Program-made: the position numbers and the translations under genes
Part shown: positions 35,012 to 48,240 of the stretch, in pieces
Numbering within the stretch: position 1 is the stretch's first letter
Layout of the letters: each line of letters opens with the position of its first letter
The notes under the pieces: model-generated
Told to the model about the DNA's origin: nothing
Database searches by the model: none
The model's input: the letters and a program-made list of their open reading frames with translations, nothing else
From: Sambucus nigra
Lineage: Eukaryota > Streptophyta > Magnoliopsida > Dipsacales > Adoxaceae
Direction of reading: 5' to 3'
DNA: 64,000 nucleotides
Assembly (NCBI GenBank): GCA_949130495.1
Contig: OX422210.1
Coordinates: 503,851,760-503,915,759 of the forward strand

Positions 35012-37121
35012 AGATTTACAATACCTGCGTAGCATCGAAACCCTGGAACGATCAAACTACCATATGCTAACCCTATAAATTACCCTATATCCCGCTCATA
35101 ATTTAAGCAAATTCAAAATTACCCAAACAAAGTGGAAACTACGCATGAAACCCTAAACTTTGTTGAATTACATAAGTACCCTTAGGGATATAAAATTACC
35201 AAAATAACCCTATAAACTTTTGAAGAAGCATAACTTGACCTATATTTCACCCCAAGACCCAAATCTTATATCAAATTGAACCTTTAAGCCTCAATTAATT
35301 TAATTTTACAACCCCAACACTTGAGCGTTAATGAAATTATAGTCATACCCCTTAAATATTGACCTTAATCAAATAAAATACAAAATAAATACCAAACATC
35401 TTCCTCAAGGACCAAAATCAAAACCAACATAATTGTACTTTCCCCTGCAATAATGCATCCAAATCAAGGAAACAACCTCCACACATGTGAAAACCTTGTG
35501 CACCATTGTTATCATTTAAACCCTAGGAAGAATCCACCACGCTTAACCACCAATCAACTGCCCCTGGTCTATTTTATAAAATCCCCATGAATTCCAGCCT
35601 TAAAATCCACCAGTCAGCAGAAAAAAAAACGTGTCTTTTTCTACTCCAAACTAGTAACCTATAATTTTATGCACCATTTTCTATTTTAATTATCCAACAT
35701 GTTTTCTGCACTATCACAAAGCTCAACCTGATCAAAAAACCCAAGCTTTTACGTGTAGTATGGCCTGTATAGGCAGAAAAACTCAAAGCCTCTATTAAAG
35801 CCTGAGCTTTATTCATGAAACTTTATTCCTTGACTTTGAACCTATTTCAAAGTGAGGAATGAATTATTTATGAGCCTAACAGCTAAAGTGAAATCTCCAT
35901 GTTTAAAAAGAAATGAGTTTTGGTAACCAATTTTCAAAGGTGTTTTTGATGTTCAGAAACTTCAAAAAAAATTCTCTCAAATCTTGATGCCTTAGTCCTT
36001 CAAACCAAAGGCAAACTCTTCCTTAAGAAAATAGACACCCACCCATAATCTCAATATCCATTGCCATACTCTGTAGCAGCAAAATGTTGGGTCAATTTAT
36101 TTCTAAAAAATACAGTAGTTGTAACTCGATTGTTTCTGAACCTTAATCCATGAAACCTATATCTTTCGATTCCACGTGAAAAATTAGGTTGGATTAGTCC
36201 AGGAATCATCTCAAATGGTTTAGAAAATCAGAAGATATTCGAGGTCAAAGTTTTGTCAAAATCCTAGTCAACGTCGTGAGGTTAAAGATGAGATTTTCAA
36301 CTAAAACATTGACCAGGCGCGTTAGTGCACGTGGCCAATCAAATTTTTTTATTTTTTTCAAAATTTTTATTAAATTTTTTCAATCAAATATGGTATAAGG
36401 TAAGGGAGTGTGTGGTCGAACCTAGTCAAGTTATAGAAAACCAAGGTTTTAGTTTAAAAGTATTTTCAAAAAATTACAAATTGACCCCTCCACATTTTTT
36501 CATATTTTAATTTTTACCCTAACTTTTTTCCACATATTACTTGATAAAATTTAAGCCAAAAAGTATTCTACAACTTTTTCCAAATATAACTATATGACCT
36601 TCATTTTAAACTTTCAAAAATATTTACAAAATCGCCCCTAAACCTTAAGAATTGCAATTTTTTCATTTTTCTTTCATACCAAATCTTGTCTCGACAATAT
36701 GCACTTACAAATATGATGATTGATATATAATCAATGATCTGAGCCTCCCGATCCTGACTCAAGACAGTTTTAAGCACGTTCTCAACAACCGACAAGAAAG
36801 TTTTTCCCTTTCAATAGTAATTTCAGTGCATTTGATATAACTACTATTGATATCACACTATGAGAGCCATAAATTACTCTTGGTAAGTGCATGTTATGGT
36901 ATTGATATCCTGTATATGTTTGTTAAATACATAAACCTTTCTATCTAATAAATGAATTTATTAGGATACCGCAAATGATTGTATTAGTTCACCTAAGAAT
37001 TTATGTGTTAAATCTCTCTATTACAAGCATATGTATAACTTAGGGAGTAGATTGTCGTGTTATTCCAAGAAACGTTCCTATTTTACTTATAGGTATCAAT
37101 ATGTTTTGAGAGCCTGGCTAT

Positions 37122-37122
37122 G

Positions 37123-37163
<41 letters not shown>
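37122..37163. repeat. (TA)n(GA)n microsatellite
   Basis: A TA run followed by GA repeats, at the left side of the palindromic element. It grew from the short ATATATAT present at the same place in the 3' LTR. Confidence 0.85.
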
Positions 37164-37722
<559 letters not shown>

Positions 37723-38312
37723 TGCAAAACGTGTGTAGCCCGGTTACTTAATATTCAAAGGTTTTGGATTATTATTTGGTTATACTGATATGCTTAATTC
37801 TTCTAGTTAGTAAACTTATAATTATGGGATTGTTCATTTAAAACTACTTGATTTTCTTTTCTATCTATAACAATTATTGCTTATAATTAATTCATAATGT
37901 TCTTCAATAAACAATTAAATCCATACACTCCTCAAACCTCTATATAAATATATGTGTCATAGAATTGGTTAAAATTTATTAGCATACTTTTGTTAATTCC
38001 TCTTTACCTACAGATATGCCAAGATAAAGAAGCAGTACCCCTCCCTTTTTGTGATAAGCGTGGATTACTTTTATGATTTTATAACTATATGGAAGGAAGT
38101 TAAAGAAGATGGAAATGGAGAATGGTGTTTCTCAACGACCCACATCATTTTTCATTTTTGAGATAAAATGTAACACTTATAATTCATCCTACAATATATG
38201 CATTACGATGTTAGTTATCATTATAATAAATAAAGTTTTGTTTTATGCCTCAACTTTAGTTTCATTGCTCTATTCCTATCTTGTACATTCATACCAAAAA
38301 CATGGTGTGACA

Positions 38313-38330
38313 AGTAGGTATCAAAGGCGC
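38313..38330 (+). other. Element C primer-binding site
   Basis: AGTAGGTATCAAAGGCGC directly follows the LTR end. It is a decayed form of the TGGTATCAGAGC site complementary to initiator tRNA-Met. Confidence 0.75.
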
Positions 38331-39152
38331 AATTCTAAAATGCACCGGGTTAGACTCCTATAAGGGAATAATATATGATATTAGTTATTTTACATTTTTC
38401 ATAACTTCTTTACTTTTGCCATGTGTTAAATCTGTTTTGAAGCGTGAACATTTGGGATTCCTAGCTATTTAATTTTGACATAGCTCCGAACTGTCAGTGG
38501 GAAGATACCATAAAGGAACAAGAATGCCATGGTTCGTGAAGTACATGATGAATGGAGAAACTCAAGTTTTGTCATAAACCACCTCGTATTAATAAATCAT
38601 ACATCTGGTGACAAACATGCTATGTGAAAAATGAGAGATTATACTGATGACCCAATTAAACTATACGAAGTTATTAATCTTTATTGGAACGACCTCTACC
38701 CCCCGTCCCTGGCCCGAAATGAATCCACCTCAAATGGAGATCTTTCCATTGAAGTTTCCTTCGACTCTTGAAGCAGCCCAAGCGACCCAATCCATCTGTC
38801 CCCGATGACATTGACTTTTTCCCAACTCTGATCCATCTAAAATCGATGACTTTGTCTCTAAATGAAGGAAGAAAGTGATTTTACCTCCCCTTATTAGTAG
38901 TATAACTAAATAAGTAACTTCTTGATATTGTGGCAATGTTATAAACATAGGTGGAGTTTTAACTAATAGTGTGTTTCATAATAGTAAGTGTGCTTAGGAT
39001 GATAGTCTGATAGTGTGCTAACGTAAACTGTAAGTTGTAACAACTTCTTATATATATAACCTCGTTAAAAGTTATTTCTATATGTTTTCTCCATAGAACC
39101 TTGCTCTTATGCACTATATTTATTTAAATATCATAACTTATTATGATTTAGG

Positions 39153-40010
39153 ATGGTTAACACTCCCTTTCTTTCTAATAAAGTTCGAACTGAGCAAACT
39201 CTTATTGAAGGAATCACAAAATGCATTCAAGAATTAACATCTCTAGGTAGGTATCAGAAAGCACCGAACTAACGCATAACTCAGGAAAAAGCAACAAAGG
39301 AAACATGCCCAATGATTGCTCTTAAGGAATTTCTAAGGCAACGATACCATTCCTGTCTCAGAAAGCCTGAATCATGTGGAGTTGAGAAATGGATATGCAA
39401 ATTACGAAGACATTCAACACGGTAGGAATTGCTGCCAATCTCTGAGTAGTTTTAGCATCCTACATGTTTGAAGGTGAAACTGATTTATTGTAGCAAGTTG
39501 TAGATCGAGTTCATAATGTAGGCTCCCTAATCTGGGAACGATTTGAAGAAATCTTCTTCAAAAAGTAATTTTCTGAGCCTAAAAGAGATTAATTAAATGT
39601 CGATTTTCTAAAGTTAGAACAAAATAATATGCCCATAGCCCAATATGAAGCCAATTTTACTGACTTGTCTCGTTATGCATTCGAGTATGTGAGCATTGAA
39701 GCCAAGAAATGCAAGCATTTTGAGAAAGGACTACACCCAAGGATTAAGACTTCCATCATACCTTTACAAATCCAAGACTTCCTAACTTATTGAAGTTCCC
39801 ACAATCGTTTAACTTAATCCGACATCAAGTGGATATGTACGCCCATCCAATCCTATAAATAGGAATAATTATGTTGCTAGAACCTCACCACCTTCTTCCA
39901 ATCCTAGTGGACAAATATATTCCCAAATTCTCCATAGCACGGCCAATTCGGTGATTCAATGTCGTGAGTGTCAAGAGGTCGAATACATCCATCCACAGTG
40001 TCCTCAGTTG
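39153..40010 (+). pseudogene. Element C gag (degenerate)
   Basis: From ATG at 39153 (MVNTPFLSNKVRTEQTLIEG) the frame passes into the capsid domain in pieces: WERFEEIFFKK-like near 39530, DFLKLEQNNMPIAQYEANFT near 39600-39660, LSRYAFEYVSIEAKKCKHFE and GLHPRIKTSI to 39750. These are the usual chromovirus gag motifs. At about 39958-40010 IQCRECQEVEYIHPQCPQ is the zinc knuckle; Cys 1, 2 and 4 fit C-x2-C-x4-H-x4-C, but His is shifted by two. Stops and frame changes throughout. Confidence 0.82.
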
Positions 40011-40139
40011 TGCCCACTGGTGAAAAGAAACATACATGCTACTTCCTCGAGACTCGGAGGAATAGCTCCTTCTTACACTAAGAGAATGCCTTATAACGCT
40101 GGTACAAAGCCTTATCTAGTCCCCAATCGTGGGAAGGAT

Positions 40140-40470
40140 TGTGTTATATTCCCTGTACAGAATTTGCATGACATGATGGAAGGTACGGTACTCTTTTATA
40201 ACTATACCGACCATATCTTATTTGATTTTGGATTAACTCACTCATTCATTAGTCTAAAACTAGCTTAAACTTTACCACTTTTACCCAAATAATTAGATAA
40301 TCTCTTAGAAATAGAATTACCTACCGATGACATTAGCAAAATCTACACAGTGTTATGACAAATGTGAAATTTATCTAGGTATAGGTACACTCTCTATAAA
40401 TTTAATAATCTTACATATATGTGGGTGCGATAGCATTATTGGAATGGATGTGTTATAAACACACCACACT
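40140..40470 (+). pseudogene. Element C aspartic protease
   Basis: Within the open frame 39951-40268, HILFDFGLTHSFISLKLA matches the retropepsin active-site block (LFDSGATHSFIS in chromoviruses). D is kept, but S and A of D-S-G-A are F and L. After a frame change IIGMDV near 40437 matches the conserved (I/V)-I-L-G-M-D-W end. Confidence 0.82.
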
Positions 40471-40559
40471 TATATCGAGTTTTATCTGAAAAGATTATAC
40501 TTTCGAGACCAAAAGAATCACTCCTTTATGTTACAAGGAATCAATCAGTCTGAACATTT

Positions 40560-41250
40560 GACATCCCAAATCCAAAGTACCAGTTACCCTTTTCTTTTTA
40601 GGATCTTAGAACAGTCTGATGATGTTTTTCTAGAAGAGTTTCCTGGAATACCACTCTCCCGAGAAATTGAGTTTTCAATCAATCTTTTCCTAAGTACCTC
40701 TCATATGTCGATACCTCCATATCGAATGGCCCCCTTAAAACTTCGTGAACTTTGTACCAAACTATATGATAATGTTGTAAAAGGTTTTATTAACCTTAGT
40801 TCATCTCCTTAGGGAGCACTCATCTTATTTGTGAAGAAGAATTATGGAAGTTTTAGATTGTGTGGACTATCGTAAATTGAATTTAGTAACCATTAAGAAT
40901 AAGTCTCCCTTACCCAGAATTGAAGATTTATTCAATCAAGTTAGGAGTGAAAGGATCTTTTCCAAGATAGACTTACGATATGGTTACCATCAGTTGCGAG
41001 TTAGAGAAGAGAGGATATTCCAAAAACCAAATTTCGAATCCTTTATGGACCTAATGCATAAGATATCTGAACTTTTTTCGATCACTTTGTAATCATATTC
41101 ATTGATGATTTTCTCCTTTACTCCCAGAATCTCGAAGAATATTCCCAACATCTAGAGACAGTGTTAGGTACCCTAAGCAACCATAGATTATATGCCAAAA
41201 TGACAAAATGTGATTTCTTAATGAAGGAAGTAAAGTTTTTATGACATGTG
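40560..41250 (+). pseudogene. Element C reverse transcriptase, with internal deletion
   Basis: The frame 40528-40812 has VFLEEFPGIPLSREIEFSIN, the region just before RT (usually ...PGLPP.R.IEF.I.L.PG). RT proper follows with [40 protein letters not shown] and [12 protein letters not shown]. Sequence then jumps from the expected K-T-A-F site directly to SFMDLMH. The segment with the MPFGLTNAP block is missing, a deletion of roughly 50-60 bp. The next frame has IFIDDFLLYSQNLEE (FIDD catalytic pair intact, near 41100), then AKMTKCDFLMKEVKFL. Inactive. Confidence 0.86.
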
Positions 41251-41950
41251 ATTTCCAAAAATGGAATCCAAGTTAACCCAGCAAAGATCGCAACCATTTT
41301 AGTATGGAAAAATCCGACTAGTGTTATCGAGATTAAAAGTTATCTTGGATTAGCTAGTTATTACTGCCATTTTGTGGAAGGATTTTCAAGCATTTCTCTT
41401 TCGTTGATGAAGTTAACTATAAATGAAATACCATTTATATGGACTTTTAATAGTGGGTAGGCATTCCAAACTTTAAAGGATAAGTTGGCCACTGCTTTTG
41501 TCTTAATCATTCCTTCTAGTAACGTAAGATATGATGTATATACAGATGCCTCATTGCAAGGTTTAGGTTGTGTACTGATGAAAATGGATAGATAGTTGAG
41601 TATGGATCTAGGAAAATCAAGATTCATGAATGTAATTAGCCTGTTCATTATCTTGAGTTAGTAACCATAGTTTTTGCCTTAAAATATGGCATTGTTATCT
41701 ATATGGTGAATAATTTCAAGTCTTTTCAGACCATAAAAGTTTGAAATACATCTTTAATAAAAGAGACTTGAATTTGAGACAGAGACGACAGATGAAATTT
41801 TTAGAAGATTACAGATTCAAGCTAGACTGCCATCCGGGAAATAGAAATGTTATAGCCTATGCCTTAAGCCATAACCTCGTTGATAGGATTAACAACATGA
41901 TTTCTTATGATATTACTGCTACCATAGAGCAATATAATCTTTAACTAACT
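41250..41950 (+). pseudogene. Element C RT C-terminus and RNase H
   Basis: 41248-41460 reads GIQVNPAKIATILVWKNPTS, then IKSYLGLASYYCHFVEGFSS, the standard RT thumb/connection. RNase H starts YDVYTDASLQGLGCVL near 41530. The end is the frame 41741-41944 with LKYIFNKRDLNLRQRRQMKF, then FKLDCHPGNRNVIAYALSHN. The conserved Asp of ADALS is Tyr here. Would degrade RNA during reverse transcription. Confidence 0.85.
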
Positions 41951-42109
41951 CGTTCTTTTTAAAATTCACCAATACCATTGCCTACCTAAGTCCGAGGAAG
42001 AATATTATAGAGCAATAACTTCAAGACCCCTTCGTTACCAAGTAGCAAACTAAAAGCAAGACAAAATAGTTATCATGCAAAAAGGAGATGGGTTTACGAT
42101 TTAAAAATA

Positions 42110-43010
42110 TATTATATATGCCTGATGACTTGTCTTTGAGAGAAGAAGTGTCAGAAGAAGATCTTCATTCCAAATTTATAATACATCCCAAAAGTTTGAA
42201 ATTTATCATTAACTGAGGAAATATTATTGGTGGCCGAACATGAGGAATGATATTGAGAACTTAGTTAAGAGATATCTTACATGTCAGTAAGTGAAGCTAA
42301 AACACCAGTGCCCTGCTGGACTCCTCCAACCTCGTTTAATCCTTGAGTGCAAATTAGATTGTATTACAATGGACTTTGTCAATGGATTACCACATACATC
42401 CCAAGGATACTTCTATCTGGTTAATAGTAGGCTGACTCACCAAGTCTGCCCATTTGTTCCTATTAAAGACTGTTGATTCTTTCCAAAAACATAGCAAAGT
42501 CTACATCCAAGAATTTATTTTATTACATGTAATTCCTTTATCTATAATATCTTATCGAGATTCTCATTTTTTATAGATTTTGGCAAGCACTCCAAACCAC
42601 GATGGGTACTAAACTTCATTTCAGTATCACGTTTCATCCCCAGACCGATGGAAAATATGAACGTATTATCCAAACATTGAAGATATGTTGAGATTCGGTG
42701 CTTTAGATATGCCCCAATAACTTGAGTGAGCACTTGTCCTTAATCGAGTTTTCGTAAAAATAGTTACCAATTAAGTATTAAAGCCGCCCCATTTGAAGCA
42801 TTGTATAGAAGACCATGACGATCACCATTGCCTTAGATCGAATCAGGAAATAGCAAGAAATTTGATCTTGAGATAATTCAAGAAACTACACAAAAGATAG
42901 AAAAGATCTAAGATCGACTAAAGATATCCCAAGATCGACAGAAGAGTTATGATGACCATCGAAGGAAGCCCTTAGAGTTTTGAATTTTTGACAAAGTATT
43001 CCTGAAAGTT
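42110..43010 (+). pseudogene. Element C integrase
   Basis: Zinc-binding region: LHSKFIIHPKSLKF with frame breaks, KYYWWP-like near 42220 and YLTCQ near 42280. Core: the open frame 42291-42476 gives CKLDCITMDFVNGLPHTSQG (first core Asp) and LVNSRLTHQVCPFVPIKDC. SYRDSHF near 42550 holds the second Asp. FHPQTDGKYERIIQTL near 42630-42680 holds the catalytic Glu. All three DDE residues are recognisable, but the frames are broken repeatedly. Confidence 0.84.
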
Positions 43011-43049
43011 TCAACTCTAAAAGGAATTTACTATTAATAAAAGGGAAGT

Positions 43050-43427
43050 TAGCACCAAGATATATTGGACCCTTTAGCATTACCAGACATATTGAACCTG
43101 TGGCCTATGAATTGGAATTACGTCCAGAAATGTCAAGTATTCATATTATATTCCATGTGTTCCAGTTACGTCAATATATTTTTATATCCGACAACATGAA
43201 AATAAATATCTATTCAACCAAACCATTAATTGGAAGAGCGTCATATTCAAATTATGGACCGTCAGGCCAAGGTTCTTAGACAAAGAGAAGTTACTTTAGT
43301 GATAGTACTCAAGGAGCAACAAAATTAGCAAGAAGCTATCTGGGAGCCCGAGGTAGCTATAAAGAAATAATATCCCGAGCTTTGTGCAGGTAAATTCAAG
43401 GATGATGTTTTTATTAGGTAGGCAGAA
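43050..43427 (+). pseudogene. Element C integrase C-terminus with chromodomain
   Basis: GPFSITRHIEPVAYELEL, then IHIIFHVFQLRQYIF is the SH3-like GPF/Y module common to chromoviruses. Then ERHIQIMDRQAKVLRQREVT, VIVLKEQQN and EAIWEPEVAIKKYPEL are a chromodomain-like tail (V-x-W-x-x-x-x-x-EAT-WE-P-E), with the first aromatic position changed. In relatives this tail steers insertion to heterochromatin. Purine-rich AGGTAGGCAGAA at 43416-43427 is the polypurine tract. Confidence 0.82.
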
Positions 43428-45814
43428 TGTAATACCCGCATAGCATCAAAACCCTAGAACGATCAAACTACGATCAGTTAACCCTATAAATTTCCCTATA
43501 TGCCCTTATAACTTAGTCAAATTCAAAAACACCCTAACAAAGTTGAAACTATTCATGAAATCTTACAACTTTGCTAAATTACATAAGTAACCCCTGGGTT
43601 ATAAAATAACCAAAATAACCCTATAAACTTTTAAAGAAGCATAACTTGACCTATATATCACCCCAAGACCTAAATATTATATCAAATTGAACCTTTAGAC
43701 CTCAAAATCCCCACAAAATCCAGCCTTAAAACCCAGTAGTTAATCAGAACAAAACTTGTATTTCTTCACCCCAAACTGGTAACCTATGATTTTATGAACC
43801 ATTTTTTATTTTTATTATCCAACATGTTTTCTGAACTATCATGAAGCTCAACCCAAGCTTTTACGGTTAGTATGGCATGTAGAGGCAGAAACACTCAAAA
43901 CCTCAATTAAAGCTTGAGCTTTAATGGTGAAACTCTATTCCTTGACTGAAACATGTTTCCAAATGAGAAATGAGTTCCTTATGAGCCCAGGAGATCATGT
44001 GCATGGATATTTTAGAAAACAAATGAGTTTTTTTGTACCCAATTTTTATAGTTTTTTTTTTAAGTTCAGAAACATCAAATCCAAAATTCTCTCAAATCGG
44101 GACACCTCAATCCTTCAATCTAAAGAAAAACTCTTCCTTAGGATAGAAGAAACCCAACCATAATCTTAAAAGCGATTGCCACACTCTATAACTACATGAA
44201 TGTTTGGTAAAAATTTAAAAAAAAACACAGAAGTTGTAACTCGATCATTTTTTAACCTCAATACATGAAACCTATATCATTTGATTCCTTAAACAAAATT
44301 AGGTTGGATTGGTTCAGGATTCATCTCAAATGATTTAGAAAATCAGGAGATATTCGAGGTTAAACTATTGTCAAAAACCTAGCCAACTGTCAAGAGGTTG
44401 AAGATAAACTTTTAACTGGAAAAATTGACCAAATGCGTAAGGGCGCATGGCCAATCCAAATTTTTTTATTTTTTTTTCCAAAAATTTTCTACTCAAAATG
44501 GTATAAGGAAGTGTGTGGTCAAACACATCTCAAAATATAGAAAACCAAGGCTTTGATTTAAAAGTATTTATTAAAAAATAATTATTGACCCTCCTCATTT
44601 TTTCCTATTTTAAATTCTTACCCAAAATTTTTTCACATATTCCTTGGTAAACTTTCTACACCTTTTTCCAAATATAAATTTAAGAAATTCATTTTAAACT
44701 TTCAAAAATAACTATAAAACAACCCCTAAACTTTAAGAATTATAGTTTTTCATTTTTCTTTCATATTTAATCTTATCTCGGCAATATACACTTACAAATA
44801 TGATGATTAATGGATTATTAAGCACCTGACCCTCCCAATCCTGACTCGAGCCAGTTTTAATCATGTTCTTAACAACCGACAAGTATGTTTTGCCCCTTAG
44901 ATAGTAATTTCAACGTATTTGATATAACTCTTATTGATATCACGATGTTATCGCCATAAATTACTCTTAGTATGTGCATGTTATGATTTCTTCATCTTAT
45001 ATATGTTTGTTAGATATCATTGATATCTCAATATAGATCATTTGGATTAACTTAAACCTTTCTCTCTAATAAATGATTTCGTGTGGATACTGCAAATGAT
45101 TGACTCGGTTCACCCTAGCATATATTTACTAAATGTCTTTCTTACAAGCATGTGTATAACTTAGGGAGTAGAGTGTCGTGTTATCCACAGAACATTTCTA
45201 ATTTGCCTATAGATCTCAAGATGTTTTGAGAACCTAGTTATGGTAGATATATATGAATGATGTTGCTACAAAATGTGCGTAGTTTGGTTACTTAAAATCC
45301 AAAGGTTTTTGGATTATTATCCATTTAAAACTTCTTGATTTTCTTCTCTATTTATAAGAATTGTTTTTTATGTTTAATTCGTAACGTTCTTCAATAAACA
45401 TTAAAATCCATACACTCCTCAAACATTTATATAAATATATTTGTTATAGAAATGTTTAAAGATCTACTTAACATACTTGTGTTAATTCCTCTTTACCGCC
45501 AAATGTGCTAGGATAAAGAAGCAGCAATCCTTCTCTTTTTGTGATAAGAGTGGATCATTTTTATGATGTTATAACTATATGGAAGGATGTTAAAGAAGAC
45601 GGAAGTAAATAATGGTGTTTCTCAATGACGTACATCATTTTTCATTTTTGGGATAAAATGTAACACTTATAATTCACCCATGGGTTTTGTAATACAATAT
45701 GTGCTTTATGATGTTAATTATTTCTCTAATGAATAAATTTCTATTTTCTACCTTAACTCTAGTTTCATTTCTTTGTTACTATGTTGTACATTCATAAAAA
45801 AATAAGGTGTGAAA
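43428..45814 (+). repeat. Element C 3' LTR
   Basis: 2387 bp, TGTAATACCC to GTGTGAAA, followed by AGATT. Collinear with 35017-38312 apart from the insertions and gaps described there. Frame 43924-44163 is without motifs. Confidence 0.9.
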
Positions 45815-45819
45815 AGATT

Positions 45820-46300
45820 ACTTGTGGAGAACCCTGATCAAAAGGCCAATGTTCAACCAGACTTGATAGTAGTACTTGCTCAACTCTCTGCGATGATCGA
45901 CAGTCTAGAAGTAGATGTACAAGAGATATATATAAACAGGGATCAGATGCCCATAGTTAGCAAACCTAATTTTATCTTCCCCCGTGCCATGGGTTTGAAA
46001 GAATAAGAATATATATAGGCTCTAGAGAAGTATGAACAAGTTCCTCATATCATGTGTGTCCCACATGTTAATGGGCCACCGCTAGCTCTGTTACCAATAA
46101 TAAACTTCACCCAAATAGGGGATAATTTTTTAATTCTAATTCATGTCGATCCAATAGAAGAAAATTTGACAAGGTTAAGGAAGACCTTAGGTTTTATGAC
46201 CATCCGGGGTCGGATTCCCTCCAGCGCGGGCAGAATGTCGGGTTCAGCCATCGTTAAGTGAAGGACAATTTGAAGAGATAGAGTTGCCGATCTATTTTAC
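45820..46300 (+). other. Unidentified open frames next to element C
   Basis: Two plus-strand frames (45809-46006 and 46052-46261), nearly adjacent, read through LLVENPDQKANVQPDLIVVL, then QLSAMIDSLEV, and MCVPHVNGPPLALLPIINFT. Composition looks protein-like rather than random. I recognise no domain. They lie just inside the H2 LTR end, on the strand opposite to H2, so they could belong to an older element or a gene fragment. Confidence 0.35.
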
Positions 46301-47340
46301 TCAAAACGGAGAGAAGAAAGTCATCTCCTTGAGAGAAAGGCATTAATTTCAAACAGATTCATGTGAAACCAAATGATTCGAAGGTCCGGGGACTAATTTA
46401 TGGAATAGGAAGGTGTTAAGCACCCATTCCACTCTTTTGAACTCTCATGGGATAATGTTAATATTCTCTTTTTAAACTCCATGATGTGTGTGTACATGTA
46501 CACAATATGAGTAATGAGAGAATGGAATCATCCAAATAAAGTCGAAGGGACAGAGCGGACTCATCTGTAGGAGTGATTGAATCACAGATCGCTATGAAAG
46601 AGAGAATGTGCACATTGGACAAGACACATGTATGTAGAAGTCCAAAACTCACAAAACATATATAATAAGATAGAAAAGATACATAAAATGAAAAGGCGAG
46701 GACTCGAATCTCAGGATTGGCTCAGGATGCCTACATAGCCCAAAGGGGCATCAAAGTTCACATAGTTCGAGATAGCAAAGGGGTGGGGTTCAACCCATAA
46801 ATCAAAATGTGGGGCTTTTCTTATGTGTTTAGATAAAAATTTGTTTTAAGAGTGAAAGTGTGAAATGGAAATCTCCCACTTCTGGAATTTATGGATAAAC
46901 CCACTTTTTCTTCTTTTGGGGGTTTTTATGAAAATAAAATATGTGAAATATTAATAATAAATTGTTGATATTAGTGGATATGATATAATAAAACAAAGAG
47001 CAAAATATAAATAAGGTTAATAATGCTAAAATAGATAAACTAGAGAAAGGGATGAAGAAATCGACTTCCTTATGAACGCTTGTTGTTGACTTTGAGTTGC
47101 AAGTGAGATGATTTTGAAGTGGTGTGAAAGTGACGTAAGGAGGTGAGGTAAGAGAATGTAGAAAAATGAACTTTTGGGAAAAGGAAAGGCTCTGATTATG
47201 AGGAAAATGTTCTCTAATTACTGAGAGGGGTGTTCAGCCTCCTTTAGGGTGAGGTCACGGCCCTTTTACAGGGGCCCATGGGGGTTCTTATCAGCATAGA
47301 CCCTCGCCTTCATATCGACATAAGTCATGCCTTGCTGGGT
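46300..47340 (-). repeat. Ogre-like LTR region H2, right side in its own sense
   Basis: Minus strand GTGGAATGGGTGCTTAACAC, then CTTCC, at about 46400-46435 is the LTR-end motif also seen in H1 near 32938 on the plus strand. CAGGATGCCTACATAGCCC at 46725-46743 and a CATAGTTCGAG block are another motif common in such LTRs. H2 is opposite in orientation to H1. Confidence 0.5.
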
Positions 47341-48054
47341 TGTCACACTCCGCCTAATTCTGGCGTCGGCCGCCACCAAAACTAAGTCGGGCGTGAACTA
47401 AATAAATACCATTCTTAGCATGAGACAGATATGAGACATAAATAAATCAGTCCATAAGATAAACAATTGAGTCAATCTCAAGTGATCACAAATAACTAAG
47501 TGATAAAAGATCCATCACATGCTAACTCTAAAAAATTCAATCTCCAATAATGATTAAATAGAATCTAAATAATCCCAACAGAAATCCTCTAAACAACTTT
47601 GGAACCGAATGGCCCAATAAAACTCCAATGAAGTCTCATAATACGACTAGAAAAGAAAGTCTAACTAAACTATTCCATAAAATAAATAACTCCAGCTGCA
47701 CCTCCAATGATAACTCCGATAAACTTATGCAGCTTCTCCAAATTAAATCCTGAAAAAGATTAGCCAACGCATGGGTCAGAGCCAAAGCCCCGAGCAAGAA
47801 TACATACTACTCCCCTCAAATAGGATCCTTGAATCCATATAGTAGCATTATACGCAATAAATATCACAATAGAATGTTTTAAATTAAACGGAATAATTAA
47901 ACGCGATAAATATAAATTACTAACTACCCGTAGGGATCCCCATTTAAAAAGGCACACCAATATGATTTTAAATTCCCAAGTCCCACGATGTTAATTTAAT
48001 TAAATTAACCAACTTTTATTATTGTTCTCACTTTTTATTAAAGTGTCACACTTC

Positions 48055-48240
48055 CTCTTGTCAATCGCCCTCTGACCGGTTTAAATTGTCGGCCCCGACA
48101 CATGACAAGGTTACCCTTGTCAATTGCCCTCTGATCCGTTTAACTGTCGACCCCGACACATGACAAGGTTCCACACACGACACGACATAAATCGTCCTCT
48201 GACCCGTTTAAACTGTCAGCCCCGACACATTATGTCGCCA
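48055..48240. repeat. Three sub-repeats with nested inverted arms in S2
   Basis: Each unit of about 60 bp has CCTCTGAYCSGTTTAAA followed by TGTCGRCCCCGACA-like inner inverted repeat. Outer arms are CTTGTCA/TGACAAG in units 1 and 2, and CGACATAA/TTATGTCG in unit 3. Confidence 0.85.
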
